Shown here piece after piece: positions 8,394 to 16,444 of a stretch of 64,000 nucleotides of DNA. A program made the translations under genes and the position numbers. The first letter of the stretch is position 1. The number at the start of each line of letters is the position of its first letter. The notes under the pieces were generated by a model. The model made no database searches. It was not told where the DNA came from and saw nothing but the letters and a program-made list of their open reading frames with translations. Source of the DNA: Lachnospiraceae bacterium (GTDB taxonomy: Bacteria > Bacillota > Clostridia > Lachnospirales > Lachnospiraceae); the NCBI GenBank assembly GCA_022794255.1, contig JAAWEL010000024.1:62001-126000 (forward strand), given 5' to 3'.

Positions 8394-9668
8394 CTATGCC
8401 TCTTCAATCGCCTTCCCGATATCATGTCTCATATACTTGTTGTCAAATTCCACCCACTCTGCAGCCTGATAAGCTCCGGCCCGGGCTTCCTTTAAATCCC
8501 TGCCCACTGCCGTCACGCCCAGCACCCGTCCTCCATTTGTGACAGTCCTGCCTTCCTCATCAAATTTGCTTCCTGCGTGGAACACATAATACCCCTTTGC
8601 ATTCTCAAACCTTTCCAGCCCGGAAATCACATATCCTTTCTCATAATGTTCCGGATAGCCCTCGGATGCCAGCACCACGCATACTGCCGCATTGTCCTCA
8701 AATTCCAGCTGAACCTGGTCCAGGGTCCCGTCAATACAGGCTTCAAAGACCTCCACAAGATCATTTTTCATCCGGGGCAGCACCACCTGGGTCTCCGGAT
8801 CTCCAAACCGAGCATTGTATTCCAGAACCCTTGGCCCCTTCTCTGTCAGCATCAAGCCAAAGAAAATGATTCCCTTAAACTCCCGGCCCTCTTCCCTCAT
8901 GGCATCCACCGTGGGCTGATAGATATGCTCCCGGCAAAAGGCATCGATCTCCTCGGTATAGAAGGGACTGGGAGAAAAGGTTCCCATACCGCCGGTATTT
9001 AAGCCCTGATCCCCGTCCTTGGCCCGCTTGTGATCCTGGGCAGACGTCATAATCTGAATATTCTTTCCGTCCACAAAAGAGAGCACCGATACCTCCCGGC
9101 CGGTCATAAATTCCTCTGCCACAATCCGGTTTCCCGCAGATCCGAACTGCTTGTCCAGCATCAGGGTTCGCACCCCTTCCCTGGCTTCCTTAAGAGTATT
9201 GCAGATCAGCACACCCTTCCCCAGAGCCAGACCGTCTGCCTTAAGAACAATGGGCATATCTGCTGTTTCCAGATAAGTAAGAGCCGCCTCCGGGGAGTCG
9301 AAGGTCTCATAGGCGGCTGTGGGGATCCCGTATTTCTTCATCAGGTCCTTGGAAAATGCCTTGGAGCCTTCCAGGATAGCCGCATCTTTTCTGGGACCAA
9401 AGGCCCGAAGCCCTGCTGCCTCGAAAGCATCCACTGCCCCGGCCGCCAGGGGATCATCCGGAGCCACAATCGTCAAGTCAATCTCCTTCTCCTTTGCAAA
9501 GGCCGTAAGCTTTTCAAAATCCATCACACCAATATTCACACACTCCGCCACCCGGGCAATGCCGGCATTTCCCGGGGCACAGTAAAGCTTTTCCACCTTA
9601 GGGCTTTGGGCCACCTTCCATGCGATTGCATGCTCCCGGCCACCGCCGCCTACAATCAAAACCTTCAT
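8394..9668 (-). CDS. purD: Phosphoribosylamine-glycine ligase
   Basis: This 424-residue enzyme joins glycine to phosphoribosylamine with ATP to make GAR in purine synthesis. The N-terminal Rossmann part begins MKVLIVGGGGREHAIAWK. The ATP-grasp core follows with IVLKADGLALGKGV, and the metal-binding RVLEYNARFGDPETQVVLPR is intact. The length is normal for PurD. It is the last gene of purE-purM-purN-purD; purC, purF, purH and purL are not in the window. Confidence 0.97.
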   Translation of the reverse strand: MKVLIVGGGGREHAIAWKVAQSPKVEKLYCAPGNAGIARVAECVNIGVMDFEKLTAFAKEKEIDLTIVAPDDPLAAGAVDAFEAAGLRAFGPRKDAAILEGSKAFSKDLMKKYGIPTAAYETFDSPEAALTYLETADMPIVLKADGLALGKGVLICNTLKEAREGVRTLMLDKQFGSAGNRIVAEEFMTGREVSVLSFVDGKNIQIMTSAQDHKRAKDGDQGLNTGGMGTFSPSPFYTEEIDAFCREHIYQPTVDAMREEGREFKGIIFFGLMLTEKGPRVLEYNARFGDPETQVVLPRMKNDLVEVFEACIDGTLDQVQLEFEDNAAVCVVLASEGYPEHYEKGYVISGLERFENAKGYYVFHAGSKFDEEGRTVTNGGRVLGVTAVGRDLKEARAGAYQAAEWVEFDNKYMRHDIGKAIEEA

Positions 9669-9697
9669 CCTGTTTTCCTCCTTATCTTCCCCTCTGT

Positions 9698-10291
9698 CTA
9701 TAGCCTCCCATTTGCGATCTCATCAATCGCTTTGGGCAAAATCACCCATTCGGCCTCCTCCATCACCCGCCGCTGCAGGCTTTTTGGCGTATCCCCGGCC
9801 TTCACCTCCACTGCTTTTTGCAAAAGGATCGGCCCTGTATCCATGCCAATATCCACATAATGCACGGTGGCCCCTGTCACCTTCACCCCTCTGGCCAGAG
9901 CCGCCTCATGCACCTTCAGCCCATAATAGCCCACACCACAGAAGGACGGGATCAGGGACGGATGAACATTGATGATCCGCCGCTCATATTTTCGGACCAT
10001 CTCCTCCGGAATCTTCACAAGGAACCCGGCCAGCACAATCAGATCCAGGTCATAGAAATCCACCTTTTGAAGAAATGCCTGCTCAAAGGCAGTCCGGTCA
10101 GAAAAATCCTTAGGCGACAGGCTCACAGCCTCAATCCCATGTTTTTTTGCCCGCTCAAGGGCGTAAGCGCCCGGATTGTTGCTGATCACCACCCGGATGT
10201 TTGCTCCTGTGATCTTTCCTGCATCCAGGGCATCTAAAATCGCCTGCAGATTGGTGCCTCCTCCGGAGACCATCACTCCCACACTCAGCAT
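9698..10291 (-). CDS. purN: Phosphoribosylglycinamide formyltransferase
   Basis: This 197-residue enzyme transfers the formyl group of 10-formyl-tetrahydrofolate to GAR. MVSGGGTNLQAILDAL forms the phosphate-binding start. The catalytic Asn and His lie in INVHPSLIPSF, and the catalytic Asp in YVDIGMDTGPILLQ, where the usual acidic loop residues are slightly altered. It overlaps the end of purM by 7 bases, implying translational coupling. Confidence 0.96.
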   Translation of the reverse strand: MLSVGVMVSGGGTNLQAILDALDAGKITGANIRVVISNNPGAYALERAKKHGIEAVSLSPKDFSDRTAFEQAFLQKVDFYDLDLIVLAGFLVKIPEEMVRKYERRIINVHPSLIPSFCGVGYYGLKVHEAALARGVKVTGATVHYVDIGMDTGPILLQKAVEVKAGDTPKSLQRRVMEEAEWVILPKAIDEIANGRL

Positions 10292-11316
10292 AAGTCCACT
10301 CCCTTTTCTCCTGCCTTTACAGAGCCCACCACATAGGGAGTGTCGCCTGCTGCCCGGATGGCATCCATGGCTTTGTCCACCTCAGCCGGATCCACAGCCA
10401 CAATCATGCCTAACCCCATATTGAAAGTATTGTACATCATTTCTTCTTTAATATCACCCTTTGCTGCCAGCAGCTTAAAAATCGCCGGCACCGGATAACT
10501 GTCCTTTTCGATCACTGCGCGGATCCCTTCCTTTAACATACGGGGTACATTCTCATAAAATCCGCCGCCGGTAATATGGCTGCATGCCTTTACCGTCACC
10601 CCTGCCTTTTTCAGACTCTTTAATGCTTTTACATAAATTCTCGTAGGCGCCAGCAAAGCCTCTCCCAAAGTCTTTCCCAGCTCCTCATAAGTAGTATGAA
10701 GCCCTTCCCTTGTCAGCTCCTTCTCAAATACCTTCCGCACCAGGGAAAAACCATTACTGTGTACCCCGGTGGAAGCCATGCCGATCAGAATATCCCCTGC
10801 CTTCAAATTTTCACCGGTAATCATATCCTTCCTGTCACAGACCCCCACAGCAAAACCGGCCAGATCATAGTCCTCCTCCGGCATCAGTCCCGGATGCTCC
10901 GCGGTCTCCCCGCCGATTAAAGCTGCTTCCGACTGGATGCACCCCTCTGCCACACCCTTAACAATATCCGCAATTTTGTTTGGATAATTCTTCCCGCAGG
11001 CAATGTAGTCTAAGAAAAACAACGGCTCTCCACCCGCACAGGCTATATCATTGACACACATAGCCACAGCGTCAATGCCAATGGTGTCATGCTTGTCCAT
11101 AATGATAGCCAGTTTTACTTTGGTTCCGCAGCCGTCTGTCCCTGACAGCAGCACCGGCTCCTCCATCTCCTTGATCCTTGATAGAGAAAACGCTCCGGAA
11201 AATCCCCCCAGGCCTCCCAGCACTTCCTCCCGCATGGTCTTTTTTACATGCTCCTTCATCAGCTCCACGGACTTATAGCCCGCCTCAATATCCACTCCGG
11301 CTTTTTTGTAATCCAT
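10285..11316 (-). CDS. purM: Phosphoribosylformylglycinamidine cyclo-ligase (AIR synthetase)
   Basis: This 343-residue enzyme closes FGAM to aminoimidazole ribonucleotide using ATP. Visible family motifs are the glycine-rich SGTDGCGTKVKLA, the metal/ATP region AMCVNDIACAGGEPLFFLDY, GGETAEHPG, and the conserved HITGGGFYENVPRML. The length is normal. It follows purE by about 40 bases and overlaps purN. Confidence 0.97.
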   Translation of the reverse strand: MDYKKAGVDIEAGYKSVELMKEHVKKTMREEVLGGLGGFSGAFSLSRIKEMEEPVLLSGTDGCGTKVKLAIIMDKHDTIGIDAVAMCVNDIACAGGEPLFFLDYIACGKNYPNKIADIVKGVAEGCIQSEAALIGGETAEHPGLMPEEDYDLAGFAVGVCDRKDMITGENLKAGDILIGMASTGVHSNGFSLVRKVFEKELTREGLHTTYEELGKTLGEALLAPTRIYVKALKSLKKAGVTVKACSHITGGGFYENVPRMLKEGIRAVIEKDSYPVPAIFKLLAAKGDIKEEMMYNTFNMGLGMIVAVDPAEVDKAMDAIRAAGDTPYVVGSVKAGEKGVDLC

Positions 11317-11356
11317 GATCTTCCTCCCTGTTGTTCATGCCTGTCTCTGACAAGGC

Positions 11357-11869
11357 TTACATCTGTGCCAAGTATTCTTTATATCCAATGCTTCCTAACT
11401 TCTCGGCCTTTTTTGCCACATCTTTGCTCAGAGACTTGGCATATTCCTTTACCTTTCCCAGCAGTTCCTTATCAGACATGGCAAGCATTTTTGCCGCCAA
11501 AATCCCTGCATTGGCCCCACCGTTGATCGCCACAGTGGCCACAGGAATCCCGCTGGGCATCTGAACAATGGAATAGAGAGAATCCACGCCCCCAAGATCC
11601 GAGGTTTTCATGGGGATTCCAATCACTGGCATAGGGAAAATCGCCGCACACATTCCCGGCAGATGAGCAGCCTTACCGGCTCCGGCAATGATTATCTGAA
11701 TCCCTTTCCCTTCCGCTGCTTTGGCCCACTCAAAGAAAATATCCGGCTGCCGGTGAGCAGAAATAATCGTCATCTCGTACTCAATCCCAAACTTATCCAA
11801 AATCTCCGCCGCCTTAGCCATCACCGGCATATCCGAATCACTGCCCATCACAATACCAACCTTAACCAT
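11357..11869 (-). CDS. purE: N5-carboxyaminoimidazole ribonucleotide mutase
   Basis: This 170-residue enzyme interconverts N5-CAIR and CAIR in purine synthesis. The class I signatures are GIVMGSDSDMPVM at the start, ISAHRQPD for the catalytic His loop, and AGAGKAAHLPGM. The start at 11869 is chosen because AGGAG lies seven bases upstream and it gives the normal length; the frame is open further upstream to 11959 without any ribosome site. As first gene of the pur string it probably marks the operon start. No purine riboswitch or clear PurR box was found upstream. Confidence 0.96.
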   Translation of the reverse strand: MVKVGIVMGSDSDMPVMAKAAEILDKFGIEYEMTIISAHRQPDIFFEWAKAAEGKGIQIIIAGAGKAAHLPGMCAAIFPMPVIGIPMKTSDLGGVDSLYSIVQMPSGIPVATVAINGGANAGILAAKMLAMSDKELLGKVKEYAKSLSKDVAKKAEKLGSIGYKEYLAQM

Positions 11870-12099
11870 TACATTTCTCCTTTCTGCGTTTCCCTTTCGC
11901 TTCACAGTCTGTAGCTTTGGTTTCCAAAGTCTTTTCTGATTCCCCGCAATTTTTATCACAAAAAAACGGTTCCAGCAGACTCTTCTTATAAATAATACTT
12001 ATAAATATCCATAATTCATAAAGAACAACTTATGAAATATCATACAATGTTTTCTTTCTGCCGTCAATGCTCTTATATCGCCTGAGACACTGCATTTTT

Positions 12100-13182
12100 C
12101 TAGTCCTGAAAAAAACAATCCCTTGTATCCATATATTTATGAAGATTGCTTCTGCACACAATGGTGGAAGCCACATATTCACTGGATTTTGCAGGCTCCT
12201 CCCTGCGAATCAGATAATCCATCAGCCTCTTTACCCCCACCTCTGCCTGTTTTCGCGGATTTTTGTCAATTATAAACTGAATCACACCTTTTTCCATATA
12301 CGCAGCGCTTTCCGGGTAAAGGTCACTTCCAATAATCCTCACCTTTCCTCCAAGGCCGCAGGCATCTGCTGCCCTGGCAATCGCCAGACTGTGGCGGGCG
12401 CTTACAGAATACATCCCCCGGATACTGGCATCGTTTTTCAACACATCCAGCACTCTTTCATACATCACATCGTTCGTTTCCATTCCACCGATCTTGATGA
12501 TTCTGTGCCTTCCCCCATGATTTTTTATAAAGCTTTCAAAGCCTTGAGCGTTCCTTAAATTGGAGAACAGACAAACATCCCCTGCACATAAAAGAATACT
12601 GCTCTCACTCGGTATCTGCATGGTCAAAAGCTCTGCAGCCATCTGTCCGTCCAGCCAGTGCTCAGACTGAACACTGCACAGACATTCCAAATTCTCCTGG
12701 CCTTCACTGACTAACACCACTGCTACCTCATTGGCAATCAGCTTTTTCACTGTCAAAATGTCCTTTTCCAAAAGCTTTCCGCCGCTGATCACCCCATGAA
12801 TCTCTCCCTGATACTGGCGCATCAGTGTTTTTAAATTATTGGAAAAGCTGTTTATCTCATCATTATAATAGGGAGCCTCAATAATTTCCATATTGTAGGT
12901 GGTCAGTTCCCTGTAAAAATTCCTGTATCCATTCCACAACTCCCCATAAAAAAAACGGTTCTCCTGGGTCGGCCCTGGAAATGCCACCACGATCCGAAGA
13001 GGCTTTTTCTTCAGGGAAGACGCCACAATATTGGGCTCATACCCCATCTCCCGGGCAATTCGGATAATCTTTTTCCGGACTGCATCACTGACCCCTTTTT
13101 TTCCATTAAGCGCCCTGTGAACCGTTCCATTGGAAACCTGCGCCGCCAGCGCCACATCATGAATCGTAATTCTCTTTCCCAT
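12100..13182 (-). CDS. LacI-family transcriptional regulator
   Basis: This 360-residue regulator has the LacI HTH at residues 1-50 (ITIHDVALAAQVSNGTVHRAL, then a hinge helix near YEPNIVASSLKKK). A periplasmic-binding-protein-like core follows (VVAFPGPTQENRF to the end). It is the gene immediately after the enolase/SDR/TIM-barrel operon on the same strand. That operon carries two AAAACGTTTT operators of the LacI type, so it is the likely repressor. The effector is probably the operon's sugar or sugar-acid substrate. Confidence 0.92.
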   Translation of the reverse strand: MGKRITIHDVALAAQVSNGTVHRALNGKKGVSDAVRKKIIRIAREMGYEPNIVASSLKKKPLRIVVAFPGPTQENRFFYGELWNGYRNFYRELTTYNMEIIEAPYYNDEINSFSNNLKTLMRQYQGEIHGVISGGKLLEKDILTVKKLIANEVAVVLVSEGQENLECLCSVQSEHWLDGQMAAELLTMQIPSESSILLCAGDVCLFSNLRNAQGFESFIKNHGGRHRIIKIGGMETNDVMYERVLDVLKNDASIRGMYSVSARHSLAIARAADACGLGGKVRIIGSDLYPESAAYMEKGVIQFIIDKNPRKQAEVGVKRLMDYLIRREEPAKSSEYVASTIVCRSNLHKYMDTRDCFFQD

Positions 13183-13398
13183 CTGAATGATTCTCCAATC
13201 AGATCCCTTTATTTAATCTTAATTTGATTCCCTTGTCCACTAAGGGTATTTTATATAATACAGCATACAGCAGGCAGGTACATTTTGTCAATCTGTAGAC
13301 AGCTCGCAGCCACGGTATGCGCAGCCTTTAAAAAGGGGGAGGGATGGCTGCCCGGATAAGGAAATAAAAACAGACGGAAAAACCGGCGTTTAAACCAT

Positions 13399-13434
13399 AA
13401 AAGCCCGGAGGTATTTTCTTCCTCCAGGCTTTTT
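13399..13434. terminator. Terminator of the enolase/SDR/TIM-barrel operon
   Basis: AAAAGCC-GGAGG pairs with CCTCC-GGCTTTT around a short loop, 20 bases after the last gene of the operon. T-rich sequence lies on both sides, so it may act in both directions. Confidence 0.7.
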
Positions 13435-13454
13435 ATTTTTACAATATTAAACCA

Positions 13455-14267
13455 TCAAAGCCTTCTTAAGGCTTCTATCCATCTTCCGGATTCATTCCTG
13501 ACAATAGCAAGGCTCGGCTCATTTAAACATTCAAAGGAAAGATAATTCTGATAATTTCTCTTTTTCAGCTCTTTCACAATACTGAAAAAATCCGTATGTC
13601 CATATCCTGGAAACATCCGGTTGGAATCTGCTAAATGGACATGGCGAAGCTTGTCTCCCATACAGTCAATGGCTTCTTTATACTGTGCATCCTCTATATT
13701 GGCATGAAACAAATCCCATAAAACGCCTCCGCAGGCCGGATTCCCCATATCCTTTTCTAAAAAATCCACAACGGATAAGGCGCTGTTAAACAAAGTGGTC
13801 TCATACCGGTTGATTGCCTCCAGCAAAATCGTTACCCCTTTTTGTTCTGCATAATCAAAAACCGTATCCAGATTTTCAGCCAGTCTTTTCTTTTCTTCCT
13901 GCTCCTTTCCCGGTGTCCCCAGTCCCCGCAAAAGCCCCAGAGTAACTTTGCTTCCTAAAATAACTGCCGCATCAATGTGCTGTTGCATCCGCTTCTGGGC
14001 CTTCTTTAAGGCATCCCCTTCATGGAGAAGGGAGATATCCTCCAATGCCCGGGCCTGTCCCGTGGAAATGGTAGAACAGCCCAACTCTCTTTTGTCTAAT
14101 TCCTTTTTCACCTCTTTAACATCCACATTTTCATAATTGGAGATGCACAACTCTGCCCCGTCAAAGCCGCTTTCTGCCAGCCAGTCAAGGCCTTCTGTAT
14201 ATTCCTCCGGCTGAAAGGGGGAAAAGATTGTACTATATTGAAGCGTTATGGTTCCACTAAATTTCAT
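13455..14267 (-). CDS. Sugar phosphate isomerase/epimerase-like TIM barrel (AP-endonuclease 2 fold)
   Basis: This 270-residue TIM-barrel protein has xylose-isomerase/IolE-like features: WLAESGFDGAELCISNYEN early, VTILLEAINRYE in the middle with a catalytic-type Glu, GVLWDLFHANIED and RHVHLADSNR for metal-binding His/Asp, and YLSFECLNEP near the end. Relatives isomerise or epimerise keto-sugars and sugar acids. It is the third gene of the LacI-regulated operon, 17 bases after the SDR. The exact reaction is unknown. Confidence 0.88.
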   Translation of the reverse strand: MKFSGTITLQYSTIFSPFQPEEYTEGLDWLAESGFDGAELCISNYENVDVKEVKKELDKRELGCSTISTGQARALEDISLLHEGDALKKAQKRMQQHIDAAVILGSKVTLGLLRGLGTPGKEQEEKKRLAENLDTVFDYAEQKGVTILLEAINRYETTLFNSALSVVDFLEKDMGNPACGGVLWDLFHANIEDAQYKEAIDCMGDKLRHVHLADSNRMFPGYGHTDFFSIVKELKKRNYQNYLSFECLNEPSLAIVRNESGRWIEALRRL

Positions 14268-14284
14268 TTTAAGATTTCCTCCTT

Positions 14285-15058
14285 TTAAAATCCATGAGAT
14301 AATGCACCGCCGTCCACAGCAAAATCCTGACCGGTCAGATAGGTGGATGCCTGGCTAAGCAAAAACAACATCATATATCCTATTTCCTGAGGACGGGCAA
14401 AACGATCCAGCATCATCTTTTTGAGAGCCGCTTCCTTCCTGTGGGGATTTTCCCGAAACATCTCCTCATTCATCCTGGTCAGGCACCATCCCGGAGCTAC
14501 ACTGTTTACGAGAATGTTATCGTTTTTCCATTCCTCTGCCAATCCCCTTGTCAGTCCCAACACACCTGACTTTGTAATACAGTAGGGAACCACCCCGTTA
14601 AATCCCATATAAGCCCCCATAGAAGAAATATTGAGGATTCTTCCTGTATATCGGGATTTTTTTAAGTAAGGGTAACACATCCGGCAAAGCTCAAACATTG
14701 TTTCCAGATTCAGATTCTGGATCTTCTGGTACATGTCTGTGGGAAATTCCTGAGCCAGGCATTTATATGTCATTCCTGCATTATTGATGAGAAAATCCAG
14801 CTGCCCCTCCTTATCTGCAATCTGCCGGACCGCCTTTTTCGTCTCCTTCCGATCCATCAGATTAACAAAAATATCCTCCATATATCCGTCAATCTCCTCA
14901 TCCCCGCTCCGCTCTGCCTGATCCAGGTTGTAAATCCTTGCCCCTGCATCCGTTAAAACCTTTGCAATCCCCATTCCGATTCCCCTGGAAGCGCCGGTGA
15001 CAATCCCCACATGGCCTTCCAAGTTAAATAGCTGGTTTACATACGCCCGGCTGTCCAT
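14285..15058 (-). CDS. SDR-family NAD(P)-dependent oxidoreductase
   Basis: This 257-residue classical short-chain dehydrogenase has the cofactor motif GIVTGASRGIGMG (residues about 17-30), NNAGMTYK, a catalytic Ser in NISSMGAYMG, and the YxxxK pair in PYCITKSGV. The carboxyl end has VNSVAPGWCLTRMN. It probably oxidises a hydroxy group of a sugar or sugar acid, between the enolase-type dehydratase upstream and the TIM-barrel isomerase downstream. It begins two bases after the dehydratase gene ends. Confidence 0.93.
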   Translation of the reverse strand: MDSRAYVNQLFNLEGHVGIVTGASRGIGMGIAKVLTDAGARIYNLDQAERSGDEEIDGYMEDIFVNLMDRKETKKAVRQIADKEGQLDFLINNAGMTYKCLAQEFPTDMYQKIQNLNLETMFELCRMCYPYLKKSRYTGRILNISSMGAYMGFNGVVPYCITKSGVLGLTRGLAEEWKNDNILVNSVAPGWCLTRMNEEMFRENPHRKEAALKKMMLDRFARPQEIGYMMLFLLSQASTYLTGQDFAVDGGALSHGF

Positions 15059-15060
15059 TT

Positions 15061-16146
15061 TTATTTCACCTCCTTAAGACAATCCTCCTTAAACCGAAAT
15101 CCCCATCCCTCCCCTTCCCTGGGGTAGGCAAATCCCGATTCAATCCTCATGGTATTGTCTATGATCCCGTCTATCCAGTCAAAAGATTCTGCCCCGTAAG
15201 GAGACCGGATGGTACAAAGAAGAGGCACGTCATAATCTTTATAATAATGGGGAAGCACCGGCAGGTGGTATGCCTCAGCCAGGGCAGCTGAATTTTTCCA
15301 CCCCTCCACCCCGCCTAGCCGCACAAGGTCCGGCTGCCACAGATCCAGGGCATTTCGACTAATCAAAGCCTTTAATGCTTCACAGTCATATTCTCTTTCT
15401 CCCATGGCAAGGGCAATCCCACACTGACTGCGCAGCAGCTCATACCCGGCAAAATCCGTGTGGCTCACCGGCTCCTCAAACCAGTGTATCCCGATATTTT
15501 TTGCCTGGCGGGAGAGATTTAAGGCCGATACCACATCCATCCCCTGATTGGCATCCATCATGATGCTGACATTTTCTCCCAAAGCCTCCCTGCACTTTCT
15601 AAGACGATCCAGATCTCTCTCAATACTTCCGCTTCCCACCTTGATCTTCACAGCCGAAAAGCCTCGTCTTTTATAATCCACCACTTCCTCCACCAGCTCC
15701 TCATCTGAGTAGGAAATCCACCCTCCGCTTCCATACACCGGAATCTTTGTTTTGTTTGCCCCCAGAAGCTTCCACACCGGCATATGGCAAGTCCTCCCCC
15801 AGGCATCCCACATAGCAATATTCAAGGCCGCCGCTCCACACTGGTTGAGACCAATATTTCCAAAGTACTCTGCCTCCTTATCCCACGCTTCCTTCACCCG
15901 AACCGTTTCATATACAGAAAAATCGCCTGCTTTCACAAAATCACACATATCCCTCAGCACACCTTCTATGGCATGAGGCGAGTAGTGAAAAGACAAAAGA
16001 TACCCTTGCCCCCGGATCCCTTCCTCCGTCACCACCTCCACAATATAAAATGCAATTTTGCTGATAGTATGGGTGGAATCTGCAATCGGCTTACTGATCT
16101 TTGATATGGCTTTATAAAATCTTACATCTTTGATTTTCTGATTCAT
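15061..16146 (-). CDS. Enolase-superfamily dehydratase/racemase, first gene of catabolic operon
   Basis: This 361-residue mandelate racemase/muconate lactonizing-type enzyme shows VKIKVGSG (KxK base), IMMDANQG, WFEEP and MGERE as the three metal-ligand strands, and PHYYK near the seventh strand. It is a different paralogue from the one at the left edge. AGGAGG precedes the start. It leads a three-gene operon with an SDR and a TIM-barrel isomerase under a consensus promoter and LacI-type operators, pointing to an inducible sugar-acid pathway. Confidence 0.92.
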   Translation of the reverse strand: MNQKIKDVRFYKAISKISKPIADSTHTISKIAFYIVEVVTEEGIRGQGYLLSFHYSPHAIEGVLRDMCDFVKAGDFSVYETVRVKEAWDKEAEYFGNIGLNQCGAAALNIAMWDAWGRTCHMPVWKLLGANKTKIPVYGSGGWISYSDEELVEEVVDYKRRGFSAVKIKVGSGSIERDLDRLRKCREALGENVSIMMDANQGMDVVSALNLSRQAKNIGIHWFEEPVSHTDFAGYELLRSQCGIALAMGEREYDCEALKALISRNALDLWQPDLVRLGGVEGWKNSAALAEAYHLPVLPHYYKDYDVPLLCTIRSPYGAESFDWIDGIIDNTMRIESGFAYPREGEGWGFRFKEDCLKEVK

Positions 16147-16186
16147 CCTATTTGTTTCCTCCTGCTAAGCCCTGTATTTTAATACT

Positions 16187-16196
16187 AAAACGTTTT
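16187..16196. promoter_or_regulatory. Proximal LacI-type operator
   Basis: The perfect palindrome AAAACGTTTT lies just downstream of the -10 box, where a bound LacI-family repressor would block initiation. Confidence 0.65.
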
Positions 16197-16210
16197 CTTT
16201 ATTTACGCCA

Positions 16211-16240
16211 ATCATAGCGAATTTCCAGAACAGATGTCAA
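16211..16240 (-). promoter_or_regulatory. Sigma-A promoter of the enolase/SDR/TIM-barrel operon
   Basis: On the minus strand, a consensus TTGACA (16235-16240) is 18 bases from TATGAT (16211-16216). Confidence 0.8.
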
Positions 16241-16325
16241 TATATTTTTCATATTTTTTTACTATTCATGAATATAAACAGTTTTTTATCTTTTTTATTA
16301 GTATATATTTTCTTCCTGATTAAAA

Positions 16326-16335
16326 AAAACGTTTT
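16326..16335. promoter_or_regulatory. Distal LacI-type operator
   Basis: A second copy of AAAACGTTTT, also followed by CT, lies 139 bp centre-to-centre from the first. That arrangement would allow repression by looping. The rest of 16147-16444 is AT-rich leader and upstream sequence without a gene. Confidence 0.55.
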
Positions 16336-16444
16336 CTCAAAAAAACCGGAATACGAGTAAAACTGTTTTCTTATAAGCAAAGCAGGAGAGGTCGGTTATG
16401 GTTTCTGATGGAGTTATATAAGCGAACAAAATCCCCTGTATCTC

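Noticed and set aside
9030-9860. 276-codon plus-strand frame opposite purD and purN
   Set aside because: It is antisense to two clearly conserved purine enzymes and has no recognisable domain.
12000-12060. Possible purine riboswitch or PurR box before purE
   Set aside because: The conserved guanine-riboswitch core and CCGAAC-type boxes are absent; only an AT-rich stretch with a weak promoter-like TTGTTC is present.
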